Origin: UBA10438 sp044238605
Lineage (GTDB): Bacteria; Bacteroidota; Ignavibacteria; Kapaibacteriales; Kapaibacteriaceae
Assembly: GCA_044238605.1 (NCBI GenBank)
Contig: JBIICY010000001.1
Span: 496,001 to 560,000 of the forward strand
Direction of reading: 5' to 3'
Length of the DNA stretch: 64,000 bases
Shown here: positions 54,647-63,802 of the stretch, piece after piece
Numbering within the stretch: position 1 is the stretch's first letter
How the letters are laid out: each line of letters opens with the position of its first letter
Notes under the pieces: generated by a model
The model's input: the letters and a program-made list of their open reading frames with translations, nothing else
What the model was told of the DNA's origin: nothing
Databases searched by the model: none
Translations under genes and position numbers: made by a program

Positions 54647-56321
54647 GTGTAAGCTTCCTGTATGAAATCCGATGCGGACGTTCGGCGTCGATGCCCAGGC
54701 GCTTGCGTTTGTCTTCTTCGTACTGCGAATAGTTTCCATCGAACCACACAACGTTACTGTCTCCTTCGAAGGCCAAAATATGCGTTGCGATGCGATCAAG
54801 GAACCAACGGTCGTGAGAGATAACAACAGCACAGCCAGCAAACCCTTGGAGCGCTTCTTCCAATGCTCGCAAGGTGTTCACATCAAGGTCGTTCGTTGGC
54901 TCGTCCAACAGGAGAACATTTGCCCCCTCCTTCAACATCTTGGCAAGGTGTACCCGGTTGCGTTCTCCACCAGACAACTGCGTCACAAGCTTTTGTTGGT
55001 CGGAACCACTGAAATTAAAGCGGGCAACATATGCCCGCGAGTTTACCTCTCGGTTTCCGAGCATCACCACATCGAGTCCGTCTGTGATTTCCTGCCAGAT
55101 AGATTTCTTGGGGTCTAGCGGACGGTTCTGATCGATGTATCCAAGCTTTACTGTCTCGCCAACGGAGAATGTTCCTGCATCGGACTGCAGTTCTCCTGTG
55201 ATCATCTTGAACAGTGTTGTTTTACCTGCACCGTTTGGTCCAATCACCCCGATAATGCCTCCCGGTGGGAGGGAGAAAGTGAGGTTCTCGTAAAGAATTT
55301 TATCGCCAAAGGATTTTGCAATACCCTGTGCGTCGATCACTTTATCTCCAAGACGAGGACCAACCGGGATGAAGATTTCCATCTCCTCGTTGCGCTTTAC
55401 GGTTTCTTCTCCAAGAAGCTTCTCGTAGGCAGAGATACGAGCTTTGCTCTTTGCGTGACGTCCCTTAGGATTCATGCGAACCCATTCGAGCTCTTCCTTT
55501 AGGGCTTTCTGACGCTTCGACTCTTGCTTTTCTTCTTGGGCTAGGCGCGCTGATTTTTGTTCCAGCCAGTTGGTGTAGTTGCCTTCGAATGGAATGCCGT
55601 GTCCGTTGTCAAGTTCAAGGATCCACCCAGCAACATTGTCAAGGAAGTAACGATCGTGCGTCACGGCGATCACTGTGCCTTCGTAGTCGTGCAGGTGGCG
55701 CTCAAGCCATGCGATCGACTCAGCATCAAGGTGGTTCGTTGGCTCGTCCAGCAGAAGCACGTCCGGACGCTTAAGAAGCAGGCGTACGAGGGCCACGCGA
55801 CGACGCTCACCACCGGAGATCACGTTGATGAGTGTGTCAGGGGGCGGACACCGAAGCGCATCCATAGCCATCTCGAGCTTGGAGTCGATATCCCAGGCTC
55901 CAATGGCATCAATGCGTTCCTGCAGCTTTGCCTGTTGGTCCATGAGCTTTTCGAAATCCGCATCTGGGTCAGCAAACTTTTCACTGATTGCGTTGTAATC
56001 GCGCAGAAGGGTAACAGCTTCCACAGCCCCTTCTTCAACGATCTCACGTACAGTCTTGTTTGGATCGAGCTCCGGCTCTTGAGACAGGTAGCCAAAGGTG
56101 ACGTCTTTGTTTTTGGTGATCTGCCCAACGTATTCATCGTCGAGTCCGGCGATGATCTTAAGCAGGGTAGATTTACCCGCGCCGTTTAGACCGAGCACAC
56201 CGATTTTGGCTCCGTAGAAGAAGCTCAGGTAGATGTCGCGTAATACTTGGCGGTTCGGCTTATAGATTTTGCCGACACCGACCATGCTGAAAATGATCTT
56301 TTGGGGTTCTTGTGCTGCCAT
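54639..56321 (-). CDS. ettA: Energy-dependent translational throttle protein EttA (ABC-F)
   Basis: 560 residues, two ABC ATPase domains: Walker A GLNGAGKST and GPNGAGKTT, signatures SGGERRRVALVRLL and LSGGERNRVHLAKML, Walker B VLLLDEPTNHLD and VLLLDEPTNDLD. It has the EttA linker (ELEWVRMNPKGRHAKSKARISAYEKLL). It binds the ribosomal E site and gates the first elongation step according to energy state. ATG 56321; a -7 element is at 56328-56335. Confidence 0.95.
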   Translation of the reverse strand: MAAQEPQKIIFSMVGVGKIYKPNRQVLRDIYLSFFYGAKIGVLGLNGAGKSTLLKIIAGLDDEYVGQITKNKDVTFGYLSQEPELDPNKTVREIVEEGAVEAVTLLRDYNAISEKFADPDADFEKLMDQQAKLQERIDAIGAWDIDSKLEMAMDALRCPPPDTLINVISGGERRRVALVRLLLKRPDVLLLDEPTNHLDAESIAWLERHLHDYEGTVIAVTHDRYFLDNVAGWILELDNGHGIPFEGNYTNWLEQKSARLAQEEKQESKRQKALKEELEWVRMNPKGRHAKSKARISAYEKLLGEETVKRNEEMEIFIPVGPRLGDKVIDAQGIAKSFGDKILYENLTFSLPPGGIIGVIGPNGAGKTTLFKMITGELQSDAGTFSVGETVKLGYIDQNRPLDPKKSIWQEITDGLDVVMLGNREVNSRAYVARFNFSGSDQQKLVTQLSGGERNRVHLAKMLKEGANVLLLDEPTNDLDVNTLRALEEALQGFAGCAVVISHDRWFLDRIATHILAFEGDSNVVWFDGNYSQYEEDKRKRLGIDAERPHRISYRKLTRD

Positions 56322-56327
56322 AGGCTG

Positions 56328-56335
56328 CAAATTTA
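56328..56335 (-). promoter_or_regulatory. -7 promoter element of ettA
   Basis: TAAATTTG on the minus strand, an exact TAnnTTTG match, ending 6 bases before the ATG. Transcripts would be essentially leaderless. Confidence 0.5.
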
Positions 56336-56354
56336 CGACGTATCCGTGTGCCTT

Positions 56355-57347
56355 TTACAGACGAGTGGCAAGACCTGTTACAACCTCGTAGGCCATTACC
56401 GCCGTCAGCTTTGCCGTGCGGCCGTCTACATCGTACGCAGGGTTAAGCTCTACGATGTCAAATGCACGCAGTTTGCTAGATTCTGACGCATCTCTTAGGA
56501 TACTTGCAACATCTGCAGGGCTCAACCCATCTGCCGCAGGCGCGCTCACTCCCGGAGCATACGCCGAGGCAAAGGCATCTACATCAAGCGACACATAAAC
56601 GTTGCCGGCCGCTGCCGCATGAGGCCATGCATTGCCCCACGCACTTAGACAGCCATGACGCCGAATTTCGTCGAGCATCACTGCATGCATTCCTGCATCA
56701 CGCACAAATGCCAGGTGCGAGGCCGATACACAGGTGTGCTGTAGGCCAAACTCTACAAAGCCCCCTGCCTGCAGGTGTGATGGCTGCTGGGTAAGCATCT
56801 GATAGAATGGCGAACCAGAGTGTGCCCTGCCACCATCTTTTAAGGGGCGAACATCGGCGTGAGCGTCGATGTTTACTACCCCGTAGGGACGTGCCTGTGC
56901 CTCCAGTGCCCGAATTGTTGGCCAAGCCGTGTCGTGTCCGCCCCCTACAACAATCGGAACAAACCCGCTCGAAAGAACCTGAGCTACTACATCGTACTGC
57001 TCATCGTGTATCTGCTCTAGTGTTTTACCTTCCGTATCGATATCACCAGCATCGGCGATTGCCAGTCTGCCACTATCTATGTGTTGCTCGAACGCAGAGA
57101 TAGCCAGCTTTGTGAAGGCCCTTCGGAAAGACGACGGGCCATCTGCGGCCCCGGGTCTACCTCCATTGCGTTCAACGCCAATGTGCTGCGGAACACCAAT
57201 CAGCACACACACTACCTCAGCACGTTCGGAAACATCCTTGACGGAAACGATCACGTCGCCGATGCGTTTGTCGTAAACATCATTCGAGCGGTAGACCAGC
57301 GAAGGATCTACCGCTCGAAGTGCTCGTTGAAATCGCAGGTTCTGCAT
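56355..57347 (-). CDS. Ureohydrolase-family enzyme, probable formimidoylglutamase
   Basis: 330 residues with all binuclear-manganese motifs: VVGGGHDTAW, VVNIDAHADVRPLKDGGRAHSGSPFYQML and VYVSLDVDAFASAYAPGVSAP. The HSGSPFYQ sequence after DAHAD favours HutG (N-formimino-glutamate hydrolysis in histidine breakdown) over arginase or agmatinase. It begins 2 bases after the PNGase F-like gene stop, so the two are co-transcribed. No other hut genes are nearby. Confidence 0.8.
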   Translation of the reverse strand: MQNLRFQRALRAVDPSLVYRSNDVYDKRIGDVIVSVKDVSERAEVVCVLIGVPQHIGVERNGGRPGAADGPSSFRRAFTKLAISAFEQHIDSGRLAIADAGDIDTEGKTLEQIHDEQYDVVAQVLSSGFVPIVVGGGHDTAWPTIRALEAQARPYGVVNIDAHADVRPLKDGGRAHSGSPFYQMLTQQPSHLQAGGFVEFGLQHTCVSASHLAFVRDAGMHAVMLDEIRRHGCLSAWGNAWPHAAAAGNVYVSLDVDAFASAYAPGVSAPAADGLSPADVASILRDASESSKLRAFDIVELNPAYDVDGRTAKLTAVMAYEVVTGLATRL

Positions 57348-57349
57348 GA

Positions 57350-60300
57350 TTAACGTGTAATCACAAGCGGAGTTGTGAAGCGGACATATTCAGACTGGAT
57401 CGAGATCGTGTACGATCCAGAAGGTAGCGATGCAGGGATGTCGAATCGAACTTCGCCATTAGCAACATCACCCTGGTGGATAATCGAGACCACATTGCCC
57501 ATGAGATCGCGAACTGCGATGGTCGAGCCTCTCAGCAATTCCGACTGATAGATCTGCATACGCAGCGTTCCGTTGTCTGCAACAGGATGAGGAACAACAT
57601 CACACGCAAGTATTGAGGAAACGTCGAGCTCATCATCAACACTTGTCGTACCAACGTTGCCGATGAGGCGCACTTGACGTGCCGCATTGCGTTCGTCATT
57701 GCAGTACACGCGGATCGAGCCTGATGTTAGGCCGGCGTCTGGGCGCTCGAAGGCAAGCGTTACAACAATAGAATCACCTTCCTGGATGGTGACTGGTAGC
57801 GGAACACTCGTGGAAATCACACTGAAATGCTTGCGTACAGAAAAGATTCCAAGACTGTCTACTCGCAGCGGTGCTGCAGAGCCCGAGCGGATCACGAATG
57901 AATTTTCGATACGTCCTGGTGAAGCAAGCTGAAACCGCACTGTGTCTGTGCTTACCTGAACCGTTGGCTTTGGTGCAACGACAAACTGTGCCCATGCCTT
58001 ATTACCAAAATCTGGCTCAAATGTCTTGATCGTCTGTCCGCCAGACTTGAACAACAAGCTACCGGTACCAAGCTGATTTCTATAGAACCAGAAATCAAGA
58101 CCAAGTCCTTCCTTGTTGATTAGTTCAAAGTCATAACACCCTGGTTCGAGTTTGTAGTCATAGGTAAACGTCTTCTCGCTTTCGAGTGTAGCCCCTTCAC
58201 CGATGAGTGCTCCGTCGTTCACCCGGCGCAAGCGCCATTCGTATTGGTCTTCTGCCTGCTTATTAGTGCGAAGCACGATCTGAAGATCATCATAGTACAC
58301 AGCAGGCATGATGAAGTTGGTGGAACGCGTATTGTTGTTAGCGTACCCGTCTTTATCAAACACAACTGAAACAACAAACTTCTGTGGGCCTGTCGTTGTA
58401 GGCCATTCAGGTATTGGCAGTGCGATAGTGTCTTTATCGAGGAACTTCAACGTGCCCTTCCACTGATAGCTGGAAAGTTTACTTCCCTGGGCTCCGTAGG
58501 TTATGGTGCATGAAGTGAGGTCCTGCGCACCCGTGTTCTGCAGCACCACAATCGGTGTTCCACAGATCGGATTCAACCGGCTATAGTATTCCCAGTTGTT
58601 CGGAGAGATCACGTCTGCAATAGCTGCATCATTGGTAAAGTTTGGCGCACCATAGCCAATGAGCTGCGTAGATACTTCCCAGCGTCCCCAGTTTTCTTCG
58701 GCAGCCTTCTTCTTTACTCCGTAGTCAACAGTTACTGACTTCTTGCCCTGCATGAACGGTGTTGCTTCGAAGTCATAGAGGTCCACCATGTCGCCCGGAC
58801 ACCAACCTGTGCGGTCAATGAGCCATGTTCCGCCTTGCGGGAAGACAGGATTGTCTCCGCACTCTTTCCATAGGATCCAATTGAAGCGTTCTGTGCCATC
58901 GATGCTGAGGAAGTGCTCACGTGGACAGAATTCGGCACAGTTGGTAGCGTTGCTAAATTCATGTCCGCTTGTAACAGCCTTCAATCGAAACGTCTTTGCT
59001 TCTGGGTGCAGGGTTACATCAACAGGCACAATTGCCTTGTTTGTGATGACATCAGGATAGTACGCTCCACGCTCATAGATAACCTGATCGATCTGCTTAA
59101 CTGTACGCGGTGGAGTACCCTTAATGAACATAAACGTGAGATCGATCAGCTCTTGCTGATTACCTGCAGACAATGTGACATTACCACGAAGCAGCGGAGC
59201 AAAGTCCGTCACATCATACTCCCAGCGGAAGCCTTGCGGTCCGAGATCCAAACCTATGCCATATGGCGTTATGTAGCGTCCGATTTCATAATCAACCACT
59301 GGGCTGAAGTACGGAGACATCTTCTTACGAAGTGTGGTTTCAGGAGCAACCAATGTGGAGTCAACCTTAAAGCCGTTCTCGTCATTGGTAAACAGATATC
59401 CTGCTTCCTGAACAAGTATGGTATCTGAGGCAACTGATGGATGGTCAGCTGCATCCACCTTGTAGATACGGGGCTCTACAGGACGATTAAACCGGATGAG
59501 CGAGGTGCGACGGGGCTCGGATTCAACGTCCATATCAATGCGTACCGCAGACGATGTAATACCTGTACCTTGCTCAAACGAAAGAGCTGGACGGGACGTG
59601 TTCGCTTCTGTTAAGTACCCAAGTTTATCATCGCGCATCGTCCGCAGGGTAGGCACTCCAAACAAACCGGCGTTATATCCGCTGATTGAAGCATCGCGAG
59701 CAACAGTTGGATCTGTATCGAGCTCGCCGTTATAGTATGCGATGAGCTTTGTGTACTGAGGATGTACATCTGAGATTGTCTTGTGCATCCATGATTTGAT
59801 GGTTGCTTCGTCGAGTGCAGTATTCCACACCTGAAACTCATCGAGAAGACCTTCGTATGAGCCTGATCCGCCAGTACCAATAACGAACTTCGAGATCCCC
59901 GCCATCTTGCGTGTCTTTCCTGTTCCCTCATGAAACAACGTACCATTGAGGTACATGCGCATGGTACCGGTCTTTGTTTTTACGAACGACCAGTGATTCC
60001 AGCGTCCTTCTGTTGATTCGGTAGGAGCTGCCTTCTCAATTCGATCAAATGCTCCACTCTTCGGATCAATCCCTGCATCCCAATACGCTGTCTGATTATC
60101 CCAAGGAAGATGCACGTTCAGAACGCGACGTCCTTGCACATCGTATGCCTCGAAGGTATTGTGCGCGCGCGGCATGCGAGCAGGATCGCCCCAGCACCAA
60201 AATGCTACAGTAACTTCATCATTGATAGCCGTACCGATCTCTCCCGGAACCACCATGGCATCGCCCGCGGTGAACTGATATGCCTTGCGGGACTTGTCAG

Positions 60301-61132
60301 AGGCAATTCCAAATCCGCTTGTTCCAGCCTTGATTGCTACAACTGACGGTGAACTGTAACACGAGAACTCAATAACTACATCTGATGTGCCATCCCACAT
60401 GAATGGTGTTGTAAACGCAACATGATTCTCGCCATTGATAAACGAAACATCTCGGCGTGCAACCGTTGTCATACCCTCGCCATTGATAAGCTTAGGTGCA
60501 TTTGCACCTACTGATTGGCGCATCCGCACAGTAAACAGCTTTACTCCGGAAGCGGCGGCTGTTGTTGTAAGCTTTATACCATGTATGGCACCAGCTGTTA
60601 TACCGGCATCCTGCATTTCCTTAGCTGTCCAAACATAGACTGCGCGTCCACCATTTGGCTGCAGAATAGCGGTGTTTGAAAATGTGTTTTGTCCAACCGT
60701 ATAAAATTCGCCCATGCCCGACGTTCGCTTGGCTGTATCAGCACGGTAGCGTGTCTTTACATTCACAAATGATGTGCGGTACTGAAACGAGTCTGGCGTT
60801 GCACCGCGCACACGGTAGTTTGGCTGCTGCAGTCGCGTAGAGTCATACTCACCAGTTGAGTCGCGTAGCATTGTGTAGGTTAAGTAGTCCCACTCACCAC
60901 ACGGATACTGATCCTGCGTTGTAGCTGGATCACACTTGAGTGTGTAAAGCATCACGACCTTTTCGTAGCTATCCTTAGGTGGGAACAGCCATGTCCCTGA
61001 TCGCTTCGTTGTATCCTTGAATGTAAGCGTCTTTACATAGATGGTATCCCCATCCTTAGCAACGCTGTCAAGAGCTGACATGGTCATCAGCGCACATAAC
61101 ATTGACGTAACAACTGCGTATCGTACGCGCAT
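57350..61132 (-). CDS. PNGase F-like T9SS-secreted protein with LamG domain
   Basis: 1260 residues. Signal peptide, then TIYVKTLTFKDTTKRSGTWLFPP...CGEWDYLTYTML, the N-terminal pattern of peptide-N-glycosidase F relatives. Next is a LamG/concanavalin module (EVTVAFWCWGD, MRMYLNGTLFHEG, YEGLLDEFQVWNTALDE). A PNGase F C-terminal-like half follows: LKAVTSGHEFSNATNCAEFCPREHFLSIDG, then WKECGDNPVFPQGGTWLIDRTGWCPGDMVD. It ends with a choice-of-anchor domain and a T9SS tail (LPSGSYTISIQSEYVRFTTPLVITR). It probably cleaves or binds N-glycans outside the cell. Catalytic residues cannot be confirmed by eye. A GGAGG ribosome site precedes ATG 61132. Confidence 0.85.
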   Translation of the reverse strand: MRVRYAVVTSMLCALMTMSALDSVAKDGDTIYVKTLTFKDTTKRSGTWLFPPKDSYEKVVMLYTLKCDPATTQDQYPCGEWDYLTYTMLRDSTGEYDSTRLQQPNYRVRGATPDSFQYRTSFVNVKTRYRADTAKRTSGMGEFYTVGQNTFSNTAILQPNGGRAVYVWTAKEMQDAGITAGAIHGIKLTTTAAASGVKLFTVRMRQSVGANAPKLINGEGMTTVARRDVSFINGENHVAFTTPFMWDGTSDVVIEFSCYSSPSVVAIKAGTSGFGIASDKSRKAYQFTAGDAMVVPGEIGTAINDEVTVAFWCWGDPARMPRAHNTFEAYDVQGRRVLNVHLPWDNQTAYWDAGIDPKSGAFDRIEKAAPTESTEGRWNHWSFVKTKTGTMRMYLNGTLFHEGTGKTRKMAGISKFVIGTGGSGSYEGLLDEFQVWNTALDEATIKSWMHKTISDVHPQYTKLIAYYNGELDTDPTVARDASISGYNAGLFGVPTLRTMRDDKLGYLTEANTSRPALSFEQGTGITSSAVRIDMDVESEPRRTSLIRFNRPVEPRIYKVDAADHPSVASDTILVQEAGYLFTNDENGFKVDSTLVAPETTLRKKMSPYFSPVVDYEIGRYITPYGIGLDLGPQGFRWEYDVTDFAPLLRGNVTLSAGNQQELIDLTFMFIKGTPPRTVKQIDQVIYERGAYYPDVITNKAIVPVDVTLHPEAKTFRLKAVTSGHEFSNATNCAEFCPREHFLSIDGTERFNWILWKECGDNPVFPQGGTWLIDRTGWCPGDMVDLYDFEATPFMQGKKSVTVDYGVKKKAAEENWGRWEVSTQLIGYGAPNFTNDAAIADVISPNNWEYYSRLNPICGTPIVVLQNTGAQDLTSCTITYGAQGSKLSSYQWKGTLKFLDKDTIALPIPEWPTTTGPQKFVVSVVFDKDGYANNNTRSTNFIMPAVYYDDLQIVLRTNKQAEDQYEWRLRRVNDGALIGEGATLESEKTFTYDYKLEPGCYDFELINKEGLGLDFWFYRNQLGTGSLLFKSGGQTIKTFEPDFGNKAWAQFVVAPKPTVQVSTDTVRFQLASPGRIENSFVIRSGSAAPLRVDSLGIFSVRKHFSVISTSVPLPVTIQEGDSIVVTLAFERPDAGLTSGSIRVYCNDERNAARQVRLIGNVGTTSVDDELDVSSILACDVVPHPVADNGTLRMQIYQSELLRGSTIAVRDLMGNVVSIIHQGDVANGEVRFDIPASLPSGSYTISIQSEYVRFTTPLVITR

Positions 61133-61161
61133 AATTGCCTCCTAGATTGGGAGGGGAAATT

Positions 61162-61225
61162 ACGAACGACGAATGACGAATCACCAATTACTCGCTGTTC
61201 GCTGCTCGCTGCTCTCTGCTCTCTT
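61162..61225 (+). repeat. Composite heptad-repeat element, copy C
   Basis: Four heptads ACGAACG/ACGAATG/ACGAATC/ACCAATT, ACT, then CGCTGTT, CGCTGCT, CGCTGCT and CTCTGCT. It shares TACTCGCTGTTCGCTG with copies A and B but has a different first-arm heptad. It directly follows the SDR stop (61224-61226, minus strand), so its orientation relative to the gene is the same as in A and B. Confidence 0.85.
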
Positions 61226-61988
61226 AATGTCTTGCTACACCACCATCAACATTGATGGTTTGCCCGGTGATGATGCCGGAGGCAGGAAGGGCAAGGAATG
61301 CAACCACGTTGGCAATATCCTCGGGTTCATCTGCGCGGTGTACAGCTTGTGCAGGAATGATATGCTCGAGCATGGGGCTTGCGCTTGCTGTAGCGTTGGC
61401 GCTCTGGGTTGCAGTTAGCCCCACAGATATCGAGTTGATCGTGATACCGTGCTTACCGATCTCAGCGGCGAGGGAGCGTGTAAACCCAATCACGCCCATT
61501 TTTGCAGTAACGTAGTGCACCAGATATGGCGTACCGAGCCATACGGTGTCGCTGCTAAAGGTGATAATGCGTCCGAAGCCTGCCTTTTTCATATGGGGCA
61601 AAACGGCACGGACCGTATGGAAGAGCGAATCAAGGGTTATGTCAAGCGTGCGTTTCCATTGATCAAACGCGAGAAGTTCGAAGGGTTCTTCGAAATAGTA
61701 TCCAACGTTGTGAACCAGGATATCCACCCGCCCAAAATGGCTGATGGCGGCTTCGACAACCTTTGCAACATCAGCTGGGTTGGTCATATCGCCTTGAACG
61801 GCAACAACTTCTGCACCGATCTCGCGCACGGCGCGCTCGGTCTCAACTGCAGGCTCAAGGTCTGCAATGACCAGTTTAGCCCCTTCTTCAGCGAGACGTT
61901 CACAGAATGCGCGGCCGTTCCCCACGGCAGCACCGGTAACGATTGCTACACGGTCGTGGAGGCCCCGTTCAAAACGAGCTATCTGCAT
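61224..61988 (-). CDS. Short-chain dehydrogenase; candidate 3-ketosphinganine reductase
   Basis: 254 residues. NAD(P)-binding AIVTGAAVGNGRAFCERLAEEGAKLVIADLEPA, HNVGYYF, Ser in TFSSDTVWLG, catalytic YVTAK (Tyr-x-x-x-Lys), and C-terminal GQTINVDGG. A classical SDR with a complete active site. It starts 6 bases after the serine palmitoyltransferase stop, so it may reduce 3-ketosphinganine to sphinganine. That function rests only on context; a fatty-acid-type reductase is equally compatible. Confidence 0.93.
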   Translation of the reverse strand: MQIARFERGLHDRVAIVTGAAVGNGRAFCERLAEEGAKLVIADLEPAVETERAVREIGAEVVAVQGDMTNPADVAKVVEAAISHFGRVDILVHNVGYYFEEPFELLAFDQWKRTLDITLDSLFHTVRAVLPHMKKAGFGRIITFSSDTVWLGTPYLVHYVTAKMGVIGFTRSLAAEIGKHGITINSISVGLTATQSANATASASPMLEHIIPAQAVHRADEPEDIANVVAFLALPASGIITGQTINVDGGVARH

Positions 61989-61994
61989 GGAGGA

Positions 61995-63194
61995 TTACTT
62001 CTGGATAAGGCCGAGTTCAAGACCAACTTCCTGGAACACATTCAGGATGGCATCGAGATGCTCGTCCTCGTGCGTTGCCATGTAGCTAGTACGCATCATT
62101 GACATATTCGGGGGAACGCCAGGCGGAATAAAGGCATTAACGAACACACCCTTGTCGTAGAGTTTACGCCAGAAGATCAATGCCAACTCGGCATCACCAA
62201 CAACAACTGGAACAATGCCTGTTTCCGAGTCGATGACTTTGAATCCAAGCTCGGCAAATCCCTTACGCATCTTATCGGCATTGCTGATCAGCTTTGTGAT
62301 GCGTTCCGGTTCGCGCTCCAACACGGTGAGTGCAGCCAGCGCAGATGCAACTGATGCTGGAGTTGGAGAAGCGCTGAAAATTAGGGCCGGGGAATGGTGC
62401 TTGATATAGTTCATCACGCGTTCTGGTCCAGCAACGAAACCGCCAAGTGATGCGAACGTTTTTGAGAACGTGCCCATCGTAAGATCCGTTTCGTTCACGA
62501 GATCGAAGTACGATGCCGTGCCGCGTCCGCCCTTACCTACAACTCCCGTTGCATGAGCATCATCAACGAGAACACGAGCCCCGTACTTGCGACTAACGGT
62601 GATAAGGTCTGGGAGATTCACGATCTCGCCGCTGACAGAGAACACACCGTCGGTTACAACGAGCTTGCCGGCATTTGCAGGAAGCGACGAAAGCACGCGC
62701 TCAAGGTCTTCCATGTCGTTGTGCTTGTAGCGCACAAACTCTGCAAAGCTGCCCTTCGCAAGTAGACATCCGTTAATGATACACGCATGATTCTCCTTGT
62801 CGGAGACCACGTAATCACCCTTCTGCACAAGTGCAGAGATCACGCCAAGAGCCGTTTGATATCCGGTCGAGAAAAGCAGCACATCTTCGGTACCGAGGTA
62901 CTGCGCAAGACGCTTTTCGAGCTCTACGTGCAGATTGATCGTACCGGTGAGGTAGCGCGAACCAGAACAGCCCGTACCGTAACGTTCGATAGCATCTTTG
63001 GCAGCTGCTTTTACTTCAGGATGAGAGGTAAGCCCAAGGTAATTGTTCGACCCTGCCATGATGACCTTGCGGCCTTCAAGCATTACAACGGGACCTTCGT
63101 TTTCTTCTACCGGACGGAAGTATGGATAGAGTCCGGCAGCCTTGATATCATCTACCCGAGTGAAATCACGACATTTCTGAAATAAGTCGACCAC
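61995..63194 (-). CDS. Serine palmitoyltransferase-like alpha-oxoamine synthase
   Basis: 399 residues, PLP-dependent. N-terminal LYPYFRPVEENEGPVVMLEGRKVIMAGSNNYLGL closely follows bacterial SPT (YPYFRP-, GSNNYLGL); then GTGCSGSRYLTGTINLHVELEKRLAQYLG, VDDAHATGVVGKGGRG, and the PLP lysine in TMGTFSKTFASLGGFVAG. It condenses serine with acyl-CoA to 3-ketosphinganine. Alternatives are 2-amino-3-ketobutyrate ligase or BioF, but the N-terminus and no biotin genes favour SPT. GTG 63194 is the start. Confidence 0.87.
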   Translation of the reverse strand: MVDLFQKCRDFTRVDDIKAAGLYPYFRPVEENEGPVVMLEGRKVIMAGSNNYLGLTSHPEVKAAAKDAIERYGTGCSGSRYLTGTINLHVELEKRLAQYLGTEDVLLFSTGYQTALGVISALVQKGDYVVSDKENHACIINGCLLAKGSFAEFVRYKHNDMEDLERVLSSLPANAGKLVVTDGVFSVSGEIVNLPDLITVSRKYGARVLVDDAHATGVVGKGGRGTASYFDLVNETDLTMGTFSKTFASLGGFVAGPERVMNYIKHHSPALIFSASPTPASVASALAALTVLEREPERITKLISNADKMRKGFAELGFKVIDSETGIVPVVVGDAELALIFWRKLYDKGVFVNAFIPPGVPPNMSMMRTSYMATHEDEHLDAILNVFQEVGLELGLIQK

Positions 63195-63266
63195 AATGGC
63201 TCCAAGAATTCGTGCTGTGTTCTACGCGTAACCTTGCAAATATCGTAAAAGTGCCCTGCTAGAGTG

Positions 63267-63761
63267 CTAGCGGAGATTTTCCACTTGTATGGGAAATCCC
63301 AGATCAGCCCCCTGCACAAGCCGTATACAGGCCTGAAGATCATCCTTGCTCTTCCCGGTTACCCGCACCTTATCGTCGATATTTTGGGTTGTTACCTTGA
63401 CTTTCGAGTCCTTGATCAGGGCGGTTACCTTCTTGGCGTCTTCTCGGGACAGACCGGCCTTGAGTTTTACGGTCTGGCGGACGTTTTTGCCGCCCAGCAG
63501 TTCAACCTTTTGCTCGTCGAGAGCCAGAACGCTTATACCGCGTTTGATCAGTTTTGATTTAATGATTTCGAGCGCAGCAGAGACAAAATGCTCTCCTTCT
63601 GCCCGGATTTGGAAAGACTTTTCGTTCCGATTAAGGTCTACCTCGCAGTTTGAGCCGCGCAGATCATAGCGGTGCTCGATCTCCTTGCGCGCCTGATTAA
63701 CAGCATTATCTGCTTCCTGCAGGTCCACTTCACTGATAAAGTCAAAGGAAAATGTCGACAT
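63267..63761 (-). CDS. YajQ-family nucleotide-binding protein
   Basis: 164 residues: STFSFDFISEVDLQEADNAVNQARKEIEHRYDLRGSNCEVDLNRNEKSFQIRAEG, a very conserved YajQ N-terminus, then KLKAGLSREDAKKVTALIKDSKVKVTTQNIDDKVRVTGKSKDDLQACI. Members bind cyclic di-GMP or nucleic acids. It is a single complete gene between SPT and a T9SS protein. Confidence 0.93.
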   Translation of the reverse strand: MSTFSFDFISEVDLQEADNAVNQARKEIEHRYDLRGSNCEVDLNRNEKSFQIRAEGEHFVSAALEIIKSKLIKRGISVLALDEQKVELLGGKNVRQTVKLKAGLSREDAKKVTALIKDSKVKVTTQNIDDKVRVTGKSKDDLQACIRLVQGADLGFPIQVENLR

Positions 63762-63802
63762 CGTTCGGTATAATTTCTTTGAGAATGGAACAGCCTGTTG
63801 GT

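Noticed and set aside
55557..56189. Plus-strand open frame of 210 codons in ettA
   Set aside because: Opposite an intact ABC-F gene; no domain, start context or promoter.
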